A stretch of DNA of 25,376 bases from Stenotrophomonas sp. UBA2629 (GCA_002359895.1 DEOB01000011.1:616384-641759); one strand, 5' to 3'. Numbered from the stretch's first letter, positions 15,035 to 22,227 are shown. The notes: generated from the letters alone by a model not told the origin. Program-made: numbers and translations.

Positions 15035-15143
15035 GTAGATACCTTTGAGTGCACCGATATCCGCTTTCGCGAAAATCTTGTGTTTCCTGGGATGGGCCAG
15101 GCCCCCTACTCCACCGACCCATTTCGGGCAGGCAAGGAGCGGA

Positions 15144-15182
15144 ATTATACGACAAAGAGTCCGACTTGCGTCGGACTCTTTG
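15144..15182 (-). promoter_or_regulatory. Attenuator-like hairpin followed by TATAAT in the rpsN-rpsH gap
   Basis: A perfect 13-bp stem (CAAAGAGTCCGAC / GTCGGACTCTTTG, 15153-15182) with a GCAA tetraloop on the mRNA is followed three bases later by TATAAT (15144-15149, minus strand). The arms end in A- and T-rich runs, as in weak intrinsic terminators. No good -35 stands 16-18 bases before the TATAAT. Confidence 0.6.
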
Positions 15183-15212
15183 AAATTCACCTTCAGGTTG
15201 CCCTTCGGGCGC

Positions 15213-15240
15213 CCCAGCCAGGCTTTTCAACCTGACTGGG
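15213..15240 (-). promoter_or_regulatory. Stop-proximal hairpin after rpsN
   Basis: CCCAGTCAGG and CCTGGCTGGG (mRNA sense) make a 10-bp stem with one U-G pair and an 8-base loop, 10 bases after the rpsN stop. No T-tract follows. Confidence 0.6.
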
Positions 15241-15250
15241 AGCTTCTTTC

Positions 15251-15556
15251 TTACCAGCTGGCCTTGCGCAGGCCCGGCACGTCACCACGCATGGTGGCTT
15301 CGCGCAGCTTGTTACGGCCGAGGCCGAACTTGCTGTAGACGCCACGCGGGCGACCGGACAGTTCGCAACGGTTGCGATGGCGGCACGGCGACGAATCGCG
15401 CGGCAGCTTCGACAACTTGGTCACGGCATCAGCCTTCTCTTCGTAGCTCGCGTCCACGGAGGACACGATCTTCTTCAGAGCTGCACGCTTCTCAGCGTAC
15501 TTTTCGGCCAGCTTCTTCCGCTTGATGTCGCGGTTAACCATTGAGGTCTTTGCCAT
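15251..15556 (-). CDS. rpsN: 30S ribosomal protein S14 (zinc-independent type)
   Basis: Head protein of the small subunit. The 101-residue length and the lack of CXXC pairs mark the zinc-free (C-minus) type. Hallmarks are MAKTSMVNRDIKRKKLAEKYAEKRAAL, LPRDSSPCRHRNRCELSGRPRGVY and the ending KFGLGRNKLREATMRGDVPGLRKASW. It starts 18 bases after rplE. A 216-base gap with hairpins and a TATAAT follows before rpsH, whereas these genes are close together in E. coli. Confidence 0.98.
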   Translation of the reverse strand: MAKTSMVNRDIKRKKLAEKYAEKRAALKKIVSSVDASYEEKADAVTKLSKLPRDSSPCRHRNRCELSGRPRGVYSKFGLGRNKLREATMRGDVPGLRKASW

Positions 15557-15574
15557 TTCGGTTTCCTTGACGTA

Positions 15575-16117
15575 TCAGTTACGGAACGGGAACTTGAACG
15601 CTGCGAGCAGCGCCTTCGCTTCCGCGTCGGTCTTGGCGGTGGTGGTGATGGCGATATCCATACCGCGGATCGCGTCGACGGCGTCGAAGTCGATTTCCGG
15701 GAAGATGATCTGTTCCTTCACACCCATGTTGAAGTTGCCACGACCGTCGAACGAACGACCCGACACACCGCGGAAGTCACGCACGCGCGGCAGCGAGATG
15801 TTGATCAAACGATCCAGGAACTCAAACATGGTGTCACGACGCAGCGTGACCTTGCAGCCGATCGGCCAACCATCACGGATCTTGAACGAAGCCACCGAAA
15901 CGCGCGACTTGGTGACCACCGGCTTCTGGCCGGTGATCTTGGTCATGTCGGCGACGGCGTTTTCAAGCACCTTCTTGTTGGTCGCAGCTTCACCAACGCC
16001 CATGTTCAAGGTGACCTTGACCAGACGCGGCACTTGCATCGGATTGGTGTAGCCGAACTGCTTGGTCAGCGCCGGCACCACTTCGTCCTTGTAGAACTTT
16101 TCGAGACGTGAATTCAT
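15575..16117 (-). CDS. rplE: 50S ribosomal protein L5
   Basis: 5S rRNA-binding protein of the central protuberance, contacting P-site tRNA. The 180 residues include MNSRLEKFYKDEVVPALTKQFGY, MQVPRLVKVTLNMGVGEA, ITGQKPVVTKSRVSVASFKIRDG, RDFRGVSGRSFDGRGNFNMGVKEQIIFPEI and the AITTTAKTDAEAKALL end. It starts 11 bases after rplX. Normal length and order. Confidence 0.98.
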   Translation of the reverse strand: MNSRLEKFYKDEVVPALTKQFGYTNPMQVPRLVKVTLNMGVGEAATNKKVLENAVADMTKITGQKPVVTKSRVSVASFKIRDGWPIGCKVTLRRDTMFEFLDRLINISLPRVRDFRGVSGRSFDGRGNFNMGVKEQIIFPEIDFDAVDAIRGMDIAITTTAKTDAEAKALLAAFKFPFRN

Positions 16118-16128
16118 CAGGTCATTCC

Positions 16129-16446
16129 TCAGGCGTCAACCGCCTCACCGCTGGAGCGGAACACACGCAGTTTGCGTCCATCCTCCAGCACCTTGAAACC
16201 AACGCGCTCGCCCTTGCCCGTGGCCGGGTTCAGAAGACTCACGTTGGAGATATGGATCGAAGCTTCACGCTCGACCACGCCGCCGGCAACACCTGCCTGC
16301 GGGTTCGTCTTGGTGTGGCGCTTGACGATGTTCACGTTGGCGACGACCACACGGTCGCCGTCGACGCGGACGATTTCGCCCTGCTTGCCCTTGTCCTTGC
16401 CAGCGGTGACGACGACTTGGTCGCCCTTCTTGATACGGTTAGCCAT
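16129..16446 (-). CDS. rplX: 50S ribosomal protein L24
   Basis: Early-assembly large-subunit protein at the tunnel exit. The 105 residues contain the KOW motif near the N-terminus (IKKGDQVVVTAGKDKGKQGEIVRV) and the following VVVANVNIVKRHTKTNP. It starts 16 bases after rplN. Standard member of the spc set. Confidence 0.98.
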   Translation of the reverse strand: MANRIKKGDQVVVTAGKDKGKQGEIVRVDGDRVVVANVNIVKRHTKTNPQAGVAGGVVEREASIHISNVSLLNPATGKGERVGFKVLEDGRKLRVFRSSGEAVDA

Positions 16447-16462
16447 GATTATCTCCTGGCGC

Positions 16463-16831
16463 TCACAGAACTTCGGGAGCGAGCGAGACGATCTTCATGA
16501 ACTTCTCAGAACGAAGTTCACGGGTCACCGGCCCAAAGATGCGGGTACCGATCGGCTCTTGCTTGTTGTTGAGCAGGACCGCGGCGTTGCCGTCGAAACG
16601 GATCAGCGAGCCATCGGCGCGACGCACACCCTTACGGGTACGCACCACGACGGCGTCATACACTTCACCCTTCTTGACCTTGCCGCGCGGAATTGCATCC
16701 TTGACGGTGACCTTGATGATGTCGCCGATGTGGGCATAACGGCGCTTGGAACCACCCAGCACCTTGATGCACATCAGTTCCTTCGCACCGGAATTATCGG
16801 CTGCATCGAGGTAGCTCTGCATCTGGATCAT
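16463..16831 (-). CDS. rplN: 50S ribosomal protein L14
   Basis: Large-subunit protein at the subunit interface and bridge B8; also the docking site of the silencing factor RsfS. The 122 residues match the family throughout: MIQMQSYLDAADNSGAKELM, VLGGSKRRYAHIGDIIKVTVKDAIPRGKVKKGE, and VFGPVTREL-like IFGPVTRELRSEKFMKIVSLAPEVL at the end. In E. coli this gene starts the separate spc operon; here only 13 bases separate it from rpsQ with no room for a promoter, so the S10 and spc sets are probably one transcription unit. Confidence 0.98.
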   Translation of the reverse strand: MIQMQSYLDAADNSGAKELMCIKVLGGSKRRYAHIGDIIKVTVKDAIPRGKVKKGEVYDAVVVRTRKGVRRADGSLIRFDGNAAVLLNNKQEPIGTRIFGPVTRELRSEKFMKIVSLAPEVL

Positions 16832-16844
16832 GAGTCAGATCTCC

Positions 16845-17114
16845 TTATTCAGCCGCACGCGTGATGACTTCCACCACGCGCCAGTTCTTGGTCTTGGACA
16901 TCGGAGCAATCTCAGTCACGCGAACGACATCACCTTCTTTACAGGTGTTGTCGGCGTCGTGTGCGTGCAGCTTGGACGAGCGCTTGATGTACTTACCGTA
17001 CAACGGGTGCTTGACCTGGCGCTCCACCAACACGGTGACCGTCTTGTCCATCTTATTGCTGACGACACGGCCTTCGACCGTGCGCAGCGTCTTGCTTGCG
17101 TTATTTTCGCTCAT
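16845..17114 (-). CDS. rpsQ: 30S ribosomal protein S17
   Basis: Small OB-fold protein binding the 16S rRNA 5' domain. From the ATG at 17114 it has 89 residues: MSENNASKTLRTVEGRVVSNKMDKTV, KHPLYGKYIKRSSKLHAHD and a C-terminal KNWRVVEVITRAAE. An in-frame ATG three codons upstream (17123) is less likely because AAGGA would be only one base from it; AAGGA is 8 bases from 17114. It follows rpmC by 11 bases. Confidence 0.96.
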   Translation of the reverse strand: MSENNASKTLRTVEGRVVSNKMDKTVTVLVERQVKHPLYGKYIKRSSKLHAHDADNTCKEGDVVRVTEIAPMSKTKNWRVVEVITRAAE

Positions 17115-17125
17115 AGCAGCCATCC

Positions 17126-17311
17126 TTACTTCGTGCTGCCGATCAGGTGCTTGACGCGAGCAATCTCGCGACGCACCCGGCGGGTTTCGTGGGTCTTCGG
17201 CAGCTGGCCGGTGACCTGCTGCATACGGAGCGAGAACTGCTCCTTACGCAGATCGATCAAGTGGGCCTTGAGATCGTCAGCCGACTTCTCGCGGAGTTGT
17301 TTGATGTCCAT
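17126..17311 (-). CDS. rpmC: 50S ribosomal protein L29
   Basis: Small helical-hairpin protein at the exit tunnel, a docking site for SRP and trigger factor together with L23. 61 residues: MDIKQLREKSADDLKAHLIDLRKEQFSLRMQQVTGQL and RRVRREIARVKHLI are typical. Its ATG shares one base with the rplP stop (TGATG), so translation is coupled. Confidence 0.97.
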   Translation of the reverse strand: MDIKQLREKSADDLKAHLIDLRKEQFSLRMQQVTGQLPKTHETRRVRREIARVKHLIGSTK

Positions 17312-17724
17312 CAGCGCACCGTCCGGGTTACGAAAGTGGTGGTCACCGAGAGCTTGGCAGCGGCCAGGCGGAACGCCTCGCGTGCCACTTCCTCAGTAAC
17401 GCCCTCGACTTCATAAATCATGCGGCCCGGCTGGATCTGTGCGACCCAGTACTCCACGCCACCCTTACCAGCACCCATTCGAACTTCGATGGGCTTCTTG
17501 GTGATGGGCTTGTCGGGGAACACACGGATCCACATCTTGCCGCCGCGCTTGACGTAGCGGCTGATCGAGCGGCGAGCCGCTTCGATCTGACGCGCGGTCA
17601 GCTGGCCGTGAGCAGTAGCCTTCAGGCCGTACTCACCGAAGCTGACAGCATTTGCGCTCCAGCTCAGGCCGTCGTTACGACCCTTGAACATCTTGCGGTA
17701 TTTGGTTCGCTTGGGTTGCAACAT
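17311..17724 (-). CDS. rplP: 50S ribosomal protein L16
   Basis: Large-subunit protein beside the A-site tRNA and the peptidyl transferase centre. The 137 residues start MLQPKRTKYRKMFKGRNDGL, with ISRYVKRGGKMWIRVFPDKP, ITKKPIEVRMGAGKGGVEYWVAQIQPG and EAFRLAAAKLSVTTTFVTR. It starts 5 bases after rpsC and overlaps rpmC by one base. Standard length and order. Confidence 0.98.
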   Translation of the reverse strand: MLQPKRTKYRKMFKGRNDGLSWSANAVSFGEYGLKATAHGQLTARQIEAARRSISRYVKRGGKMWIRVFPDKPITKKPIEVRMGAGKGGVEYWVAQIQPGRMIYEVEGVTEEVAREAFRLAAAKLSVTTTFVTRTVR

Positions 17725-17729
17725 TGCCG

Positions 17730-18464
17730 TTACCTCGCTTCACGAGCCGGGCGCGACGGACGGTCGCCACGGTCGCCGCGATCGTTACGATCGTTGCGCG
17801 GGCTGTCGTCCTGCTTTTCCTGGCCAACCTGGGAGAAATCGAAGACTTCGCCCTTGTAGATCCAAACCTTGATGCCGATGATGCCGTAGGTGGTGCTGGC
17901 TTCAGCGAAACCGTAGTCGATGTCGGCGCGCAGGGTGTGCAACGGCACACGGCCTTCGCGGTACCACTCCGAACGGGCAATTTCTGCACCATTCAAGCGG
18001 CCACCCACGTTGACCTTGATGCCCAGGGCACCCAGACGCATCGCGTTACCCACCGAGCGCTTCATTGCGCGGCGGAACATGATGCGACGCTCCAACTGCT
18101 GCGCGATGGACTCGGCAACCAGCTGTGCGTCCAGCTCCGGCTTGCGCACTTCGGTGACGTTGATGTGCGCCGGGACGCCCATCATTTCGCTCACTTCCTT
18201 ACGCAGCTTTTCGATGTCCTCACCACGCTTGCCGATCACCACGCCCGGACGGGCGGTGTGGATCGTCACGCGTGCGGTCTTAGCCGGACGCTCGATCAGG
18301 ATTTTGCTGATGCCGGCCTGTGCAAGCTTCTTGCGCAGCATTTCGCGAACTTTCAGGTCGGCTGCCAGATAACCAGCAAACTCGGCCTTGTTGGCGTACC
18401 ACTTGGAGTTCCAATCCTTGGAAATACCGAGGCGGATACCAATCGGATGAACTTTATGACCCAT
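17730..18464 (-). CDS. rpsC: 30S ribosomal protein S3
   Basis: Small-subunit protein at the mRNA entry channel. The 244 residues begin MGHKVHPIGIRLGISKDWNSKWYA, carry the KH domain (ARVTIHTARPGVVIGKRGEDIEKL) and the conserved C-terminal block GRLNGAEIARSEWYREGRVPLHTLRADIDYG followed by GIKVWIYKGE. After that comes a tail of about 35 residues, longer than in E. coli (233 residues in total), rich in Arg/Asp with NDR/GDR repeats and probably disordered. It starts 17 bases after rplV. Confidence 0.98.
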   Translation of the reverse strand: MGHKVHPIGIRLGISKDWNSKWYANKAEFAGYLAADLKVREMLRKKLAQAGISKILIERPAKTARVTIHTARPGVVIGKRGEDIEKLRKEVSEMMGVPAHINVTEVRKPELDAQLVAESIAQQLERRIMFRRAMKRSVGNAMRLGALGIKVNVGGRLNGAEIARSEWYREGRVPLHTLRADIDYGFAEASTTYGIIGIKVWIYKGEVFDFSQVGQEKQDDSPRNDRNDRGDRGDRPSRPAREAR

Positions 18465-18481
18465 GGTCTTTTCCTTTCCGC

Positions 18482-18817
18482 TTACTTGCCGGCGCCCACA
18501 ACCACAGTGATGTGGCTGGTGCGCTTGAGGATGCGGGTACCGCGGCCTTTCGCCCGCGCCATGAAACGCTTCAGGGTCGGACCTTCATCAACCATGATGG
18601 TCTTGACCTTCAGCTCGTCGACGTCAGCGCCCTGATTGTTTTCGGCATTGGCAATTGCCGACTCCACCACCTTCTTGATCAGGTGGGCAGCCTTCTTATC
18701 CGAAAACTTCAGCAGGTTGACCGCACGCTCGGCCGGCAGGCCGCGCACCTGGTCTGCGACCAGGCGTGCTTTCTGCGCAGAGATGCGCGCGGAGCGCAGG
18801 ATTGCTTTCGCTTCCAT
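18482..18817 (-). CDS. rplV: 50S ribosomal protein L22
   Basis: Lines the exit tunnel; its long beta-hairpin forms part of the tunnel constriction and is a site of macrolide-resistance mutations. From the ATG at 18817 it has 111 residues: MEAKAILRSARISAQKARLVADQVRGL, NLLKFSDKKAAHLIKKVVESAIANAENN and the hairpin region VDEGPTLKRFMARAKGRGTRILKRTSHITVVV. An ATG two codons earlier (18823) lies only 2 bases from AAGGAG, against 8 for the chosen one. The same double-ATG arrangement is seen at rplD. Confidence 0.96.
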   Translation of the reverse strand: MEAKAILRSARISAQKARLVADQVRGLPAERAVNLLKFSDKKAAHLIKKVVESAIANAENNQGADVDELKVKTIMVDEGPTLKRFMARAKGRGTRILKRTSHITVVVGAGK

Positions 18818-18829
18818 TGTCATCTCTCC

Positions 18830-19099
18830 TTACTTGCCCGACTTCTTGTCGCCACCGTGACCCTTGAAGGTCCGGGTGACGGCAAATTCGCCGAGCTTGT
18901 GGCCGACCATGTTCTCGTTGACGAGAACCGGGATGTGGTTCTTGCCGTTATGCACGGCAATGGTGATGCCAACCATTTCTGGCAGGATCATCGAACGGCG
19001 CGACCAGGTTTTGATCGGCTTCTTGCTGCCCGCAGCGGCCTCCACCTTCTTGACGAGGTGGTGATCGACGAACGGGCCCTTCTTGAGTGAACGTGCCAT
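18830..19099 (-). CDS. rpsS: 30S ribosomal protein S19
   Basis: Head protein that forms a complex with S13 and contacts A/P-site tRNA. The 89 residues start MARSLKKGPFVDHHLVKKVE and contain KTWSRRSMILPEMVGITIAVHNGK and GHKLGEFAVTRTFKGHGGDKK, all diagnostic. It starts 6 bases after rplB. Confidence 0.98.
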   Translation of the reverse strand: MARSLKKGPFVDHHLVKKVEAAAGSKKPIKTWSRRSMILPEMVGITIAVHNGKNHIPVLVNENMVGHKLGEFAVTRTFKGHGGDKKSGK

Positions 19100-19105
19100 G
19101 GTCGA

Positions 19106-19933
19106 TTAGCCCCTACGATCGCGGACGATGAACTGCTGAGTGCGCTTGTTATGGCGCGTCTTGTAACCCTTGGTCGGAACACCCCACGGGGTGACCGGAT
19201 GCGGATTACCCTGGCCGGCCTTGGCCTCACCACCGCCGTGCGGATGGTCAACCGGGTTCATGGCCGCACCGCGAACGGTCGGCTTGACACCGCGCCAACG
19301 CTTGGCACCGGCTTTACCCAGCTTCTCGAGGCTGTGCTCGTCGTTACCGACTTCACCGATGGTGGCGCGGCATTCGACCGGCACCTTACGCATTTCACCC
19401 GAGCGCAGGCGCAGGGTGGCGTAGATACCTTCACGAGCAACCAGCTGCACCGCTGCACCAGCAGCACGTGCAATCTGAGCACCCTTACCCGGCTTCAGCT
19501 CGATCCCGTGGATGGTGGTACCCACCGGGATGTTGCGCAGCGGGAGCGTGTTACCGGTCTTGATCGGCGCGTGAGCACCGGAGATGACCTGGTCACCCGC
19601 CTTCAGGCCCTTCGGGGCGATGATATAGCGGCGCTCGCCGTCGACGTAGCACAGCAGGGCGATATGAGCGGTGCGGTTCGGATCGTATTCGATACGTTCC
19701 ACGCGCGCCGGAATACCTTCCTTGTTGCGCTTGAAGTCGATCAAGCGGTAGTGCTGCTTGTGACCACCACCCACGTGACGGGTAGTGATACGACCGTGGT
19801 GGTTACGACCACCGGACTTGCTCTGCGGCTCCAGCAACGCAGCATGCGGCGCGCCTTTGTGCAGATCGGGAGTGACCACGCGCACGGCCGAACGGCGACC
19901 GGGGGAAGTGGGCTTAAATTTCATCAATGGCAT
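19106..19933 (-). CDS. rplB: 50S ribosomal protein L2
   Basis: Large-subunit primary binding protein needed for subunit association and peptidyl transferase activity. The 275 residues show MPLMKFKPTSPGRRSAVRV, KSGGRNHHGRITTRHVGGGHKQHYR, the OB-like and SH3-like domains, and the functionally key AMNPVDHPHGGGEAK block with its conserved histidine. GAGG lies 8 bases before the ATG at 19933. It starts 10 bases after rplW. Confidence 0.98.
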   Translation of the reverse strand: MPLMKFKPTSPGRRSAVRVVTPDLHKGAPHAALLEPQSKSGGRNHHGRITTRHVGGGHKQHYRLIDFKRNKEGIPARVERIEYDPNRTAHIALLCYVDGERRYIIAPKGLKAGDQVISGAHAPIKTGNTLPLRNIPVGTTIHGIELKPGKGAQIARAAGAAVQLVAREGIYATLRLRSGEMRKVPVECRATIGEVGNDEHSLEKLGKAGAKRWRGVKPTVRGAAMNPVDHPHGGGEAKAGQGNPHPVTPWGVPTKGYKTRHNKRTQQFIVRDRRG

Positions 19934-19943
19934 GGGATGTACC

Positions 19944-20243
19944 TCAGGCCTTGGCCGTTACATCGATGGACTGGCCATCGGCGAGACGCACATACGCCTT
20001 GCGCCAATCGCCGCGACGGCCGGTGCGGTTACGGAAGGACTTGTTCTTGCCCTTGACGTTCAGCACGTTGACCGACTCGACCTTGACGTCGAACAACTGC
20101 TCAACCGCGGCCTTTACATCGGCTTTGGTGGCTTCGTTCGAAACTTCGAAGACGTATTGGTTGGAGATTTCCTGCAGGCGCGCGGTCTTTTCAGAGACTC
20201 GCGGAGCGCGCAGCACGCTGAAGATTTTTTCGTTGCTGCTCAT
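19944..20243 (-). CDS. rplW: 50S ribosomal protein L23
   Basis: Exit-tunnel protein and main docking site for trigger factor and SRP. From the ATG at 20243 it has 99 residues: MSSNEKIFSVLRAPRVSEKTARL, YVFEVSNEATKADVKAAVEQLFDVKVESVN and GRRGDWRKAYVRLADGQSID. The start overlaps the rplD stop by ATGA, with GAGGAG in the final rplD codons as Shine-Dalgarno; a GTG three codons earlier (20252) would overlap that site and is unlikely. Confidence 0.96.
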   Translation of the reverse strand: MSSNEKIFSVLRAPRVSEKTARLQEISNQYVFEVSNEATKADVKAAVEQLFDVKVESVNVLNVKGKNKSFRNRTGRRGDWRKAYVRLADGQSIDVTAKA

Positions 20244-20845
20244 GCCAGCCACTCCTCGACCTTCTTGACCGCATCAGCGGTGATGACGACCGTGTCGGCA
20301 CCGACCAGCGACACCGGGTCCAGGCCCTGCACGTCACGCACCTGCACGTAAGGCAGATTGCGGGCCGACAGGTACAGATGCTCGGAAGCCTCTTCGGTGA
20401 CGATCAGCGGGCGCTTGCCCACTTCCAGGCCAGCCAGCTTTGCGATCAGAGCCTTGGTGTTGGTCGCTTCGACATCAAACGATTCAACGATGGTGAGGCG
20501 GCCCTGACGGTTCAGCTCAGACAGGATGGCGCACATGGCGGCGCGATACTGCTTGCGGTTGACCTTCTGATCGAAGCTACGCGGCTTGGCCGCGAAGGTG
20601 ACACCACCGCCGACGAAGATCGGAGCGGTCAGGGCACCGTGACGAGCGCCACCACCCTTCTGCTTCTTCGACTTCTTGGTGGTACCAGCCACTTCAGAAC
20701 GTGTCTTCTGTGCCTTGGTGCCGGCGCGAGCGGCGTTGCGATAGGCAACGACGACCTGGTGAACCAGATCTTCGCTGAAATCGCGACCGAACACGGCTTC
20801 GGAGACCGAGACCTTATTGTTGCTACCCGTGATAACGAGTTCCAT
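20240..20845 (-). CDS. rplD: 50S ribosomal protein L4
   Basis: Tunnel-constriction protein; in E. coli it also represses the S10 operon by attenuation in the leader and by blocking translation. From the ATG at 20845 it has 201 residues. The long RNA-binding loop is intact (KKQKGGGARHGALTAPIFVGGG), as are QKVNRKQYRAAMCAILSEL and the C-terminal DPVSLVGADTVVITADAVKKVEEWLA. An ATG two codons earlier (20851) is too close to AAGGAG. If L4 autoregulation exists here, its target would be the leader at 21832-22119. Confidence 0.97.
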   Translation of the reverse strand: MELVITGSNNKVSVSEAVFGRDFSEDLVHQVVVAYRNAARAGTKAQKTRSEVAGTTKKSKKQKGGGARHGALTAPIFVGGGVTFAAKPRSFDQKVNRKQYRAAMCAILSELNRQGRLTIVESFDVEATNTKALIAKLAGLEVGKRPLIVTEEASEHLYLSARNLPYVQVRDVQGLDPVSLVGADTVVITADAVKKVEEWLA

Positions 20846-20857
20846 CGTCATCTCTCC

Positions 20858-21508
20858 TTATGCCTTGCTCGCCGGACGCACGATCACGTCGCCACCAGCT
20901 GCGCCAGGCACGGCGCCGCGGATAGCAATCAGACCACGCTCGACGTCGACTTTGACCACTTCCAGGTTCTGCGTGCTCTGCTGCACAGCACCCATGTGGC
21001 CGGACATCTTCTTGCCCGGGAAAACGCGACCCGGGGTCTGGCGCTGGCCCAAGGAACCCGGCGCGCGATGCGACAGCGAGTTACCGTGGGTTGCATCGCC
21101 CATACGGAAGTTGTAGCGCTTGATGGTGCCCTGGAAGCCCTTACCCTTGGTGACGCCCTGGACGTCTACCGTCTGGCCGACTTCAAAGATATCTGCCTTG
21201 ATTTCGCCACCGACGGCGAAATCGCCGATCTGTGCGTCTTCAACGCGGAATTCCCACAAGCCACGGCCCGCTTCCACCTTCGCCTTGGCGAAGTGGCCGG
21301 CTTCCGGCTTATTGACCAGCGCAGCGCGACGAGCGCCGACGGTCACCTGCACTGCGCTGTAGCCGTCAACTTCAACGGTCTTGATCTGCGCGATGCGGTT
21401 CGGGGTTGCTTCAATCAGGGTCACTGGGATGGAGCGGCCATCTTCAGTGAAAACGCGGCTCATGCCAGCCTTGCGGCCCACGAAGCCCAACGAATATTTC
21501 TTCGTCAT
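20858..21508 (-). CDS. rplC: 50S ribosomal protein L3
   Basis: Early-assembly large-subunit protein reaching the peptidyl transferase centre. The 216 residues start MTKKYSLGFVGRKAGMSRVFTEDG, contain VTKGKGFQGTIKRYNFRMGDATHGNSLSHRAPGSLGQRQTP split across the central extension, PGRVFPGKKMSGHMG, and RGLIAIRGAVPGAAGGDVIV. It starts 11 bases after rpsJ with GAGG upstream. Confidence 0.98.
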   Translation of the reverse strand: MTKKYSLGFVGRKAGMSRVFTEDGRSIPVTLIEATPNRIAQIKTVEVDGYSAVQVTVGARRAALVNKPEAGHFAKAKVEAGRGLWEFRVEDAQIGDFAVGGEIKADIFEVGQTVDVQGVTKGKGFQGTIKRYNFRMGDATHGNSLSHRAPGSLGQRQTPGRVFPGKKMSGHMGAVQQSTQNLEVVKVDVERGLIAIRGAVPGAAGGDVIVRPASKA

Positions 21509-21519
21509 GGTCGTAGTCC

Positions 21520-21831
21520 TCAGGTCAGCTTGATCTGAACGTCGACGCCGGCAGCCAGTTCGAGCTTCATCAGCGCGTCCACGGTCTTGTCGTTGGGGTC
21601 GACGATATCGAGCACGCGCTTATGCGTGCGGGTCTCGTACTGGTCACGCGCGTCTTTGTCGACGTGCGGGGAGACGAGAATGGTGTAACGCTCGATCTTG
21701 GTTGGCAACGGGATCGGGCCACGCACTTGCGCGCCGGTCCGCTTGGCCGTTTCAACGATCTCGCTGGCCGAACGGTCGATCAAACGATGATCGAACGCCT
21801 TCAACCGAATCCGGATCTTTTGGTCCGCCAT
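21520..21831 (-). CDS. rpsJ: 30S ribosomal protein S10 / NusE
   Basis: Head protein of the small subunit that also acts as NusE in antitermination with NusB. The 103 residues match the family end to end: MADQKIRIRLKAFDHRLIDRSA, KRTGAQVRGPIPLPTKIERYTILVSPHVDKDARDQYE, RTHKRVLDIVDP and LAAGVDVQIKLT. AGGAA precedes the ATG at 21831. It is the first gene of the ribosomal block, with a leader of about 400 bases before it. Confidence 0.98.
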   Translation of the reverse strand: MADQKIRIRLKAFDHRLIDRSASEIVETAKRTGAQVRGPIPLPTKIERYTILVSPHVDKDARDQYETRTHKRVLDIVDPNDKTVDALMKLELAAGVDVQIKLT

Positions 21832-22119
21832 GACGGTGTTCCTATAGGTCTAAAGAGCGACAGGCCTGGCCTCTGTGTGTGCCAGACCCCATGAAAACGA
21901 CGGTCGGCGCGCAAGCACCTCCCGTCAACGAGAATCCCTTCAAAACAGCAAGGCGGCCCGGTTTCCCGGCCCGCCCCAGACACGTGCAAACGCGCAGAAA
22001 TCACCCCAACTAGCTGAAGTGACCCACGCGACCTGTCCTTGTCTGGCGAATACGAGGTGCGTCCTGCCCCTCCTTTCGCTGGTTGCGAAGCACACGATGA
22101 ACGTGACCTTCGCGAGTGG
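21832..22119 (-). promoter_or_regulatory. Structured leader of the S10 operon
   Basis: No gene is visible here. On the mRNA strand there is a composite hairpin at 22085-22113 (GCGAAG / CTTCGC with an inner CACG / CGTG stem), and a GC-rich stem at 21952-21975 (GGCGG and CCGG arms, one G-G mismatch, GAAA tetraloop) followed by TTGCTGTTTT. A CTGGC / GCCAG pair lies at about 21868-21888. The arrangement resembles an attenuation-type ribosomal leader; equivalence to the E. coli L4-responsive leader is an inference. Confidence 0.5.
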
Positions 22120-22125
22120 TCGTGC

Positions 22126-22154
22126 ATTCTGTCAGCATTTTCTGGTATGTGCAA
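22126..22154 (-). promoter_or_regulatory. Candidate sigma-70 promoter for rpsJ
   Basis: On the minus strand TTGCAC (22149-22154) and CAGAAT (22126-22131) are separated by 17 bases, with TG one base before the -10 (extended -10 form). The predicted start near 22119 would give a leader of about 288 bases. The same -35 hexamer and spacing precede the alpha set. Confidence 0.45.
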
Positions 22155-22157
22155 GCG

Positions 22158-22209
22158 GGCCCCCAAAGGGGGCCTCCCTGCTTCAGCTGGCGGCCAGCCA
22201 AGGCTGGCC
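22158..22209 (-). terminator. Two tandem hairpins downstream of the M14 peptidase gene
   Basis: An 18-bp perfect palindrome at 22192-22209 (GGCCAGCCAAGGCTGGCC) is followed by a 7-bp perfect stem with a 3-base loop at 22158-22174 (GGCCCCC / GGGGGCC). The T-tract is poor, so termination may be partial. The second stem ends just before the candidate rpsJ promoter. Confidence 0.55.
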
Positions 22210-22227
22210 TGCAACGCCCGCCCCTGC

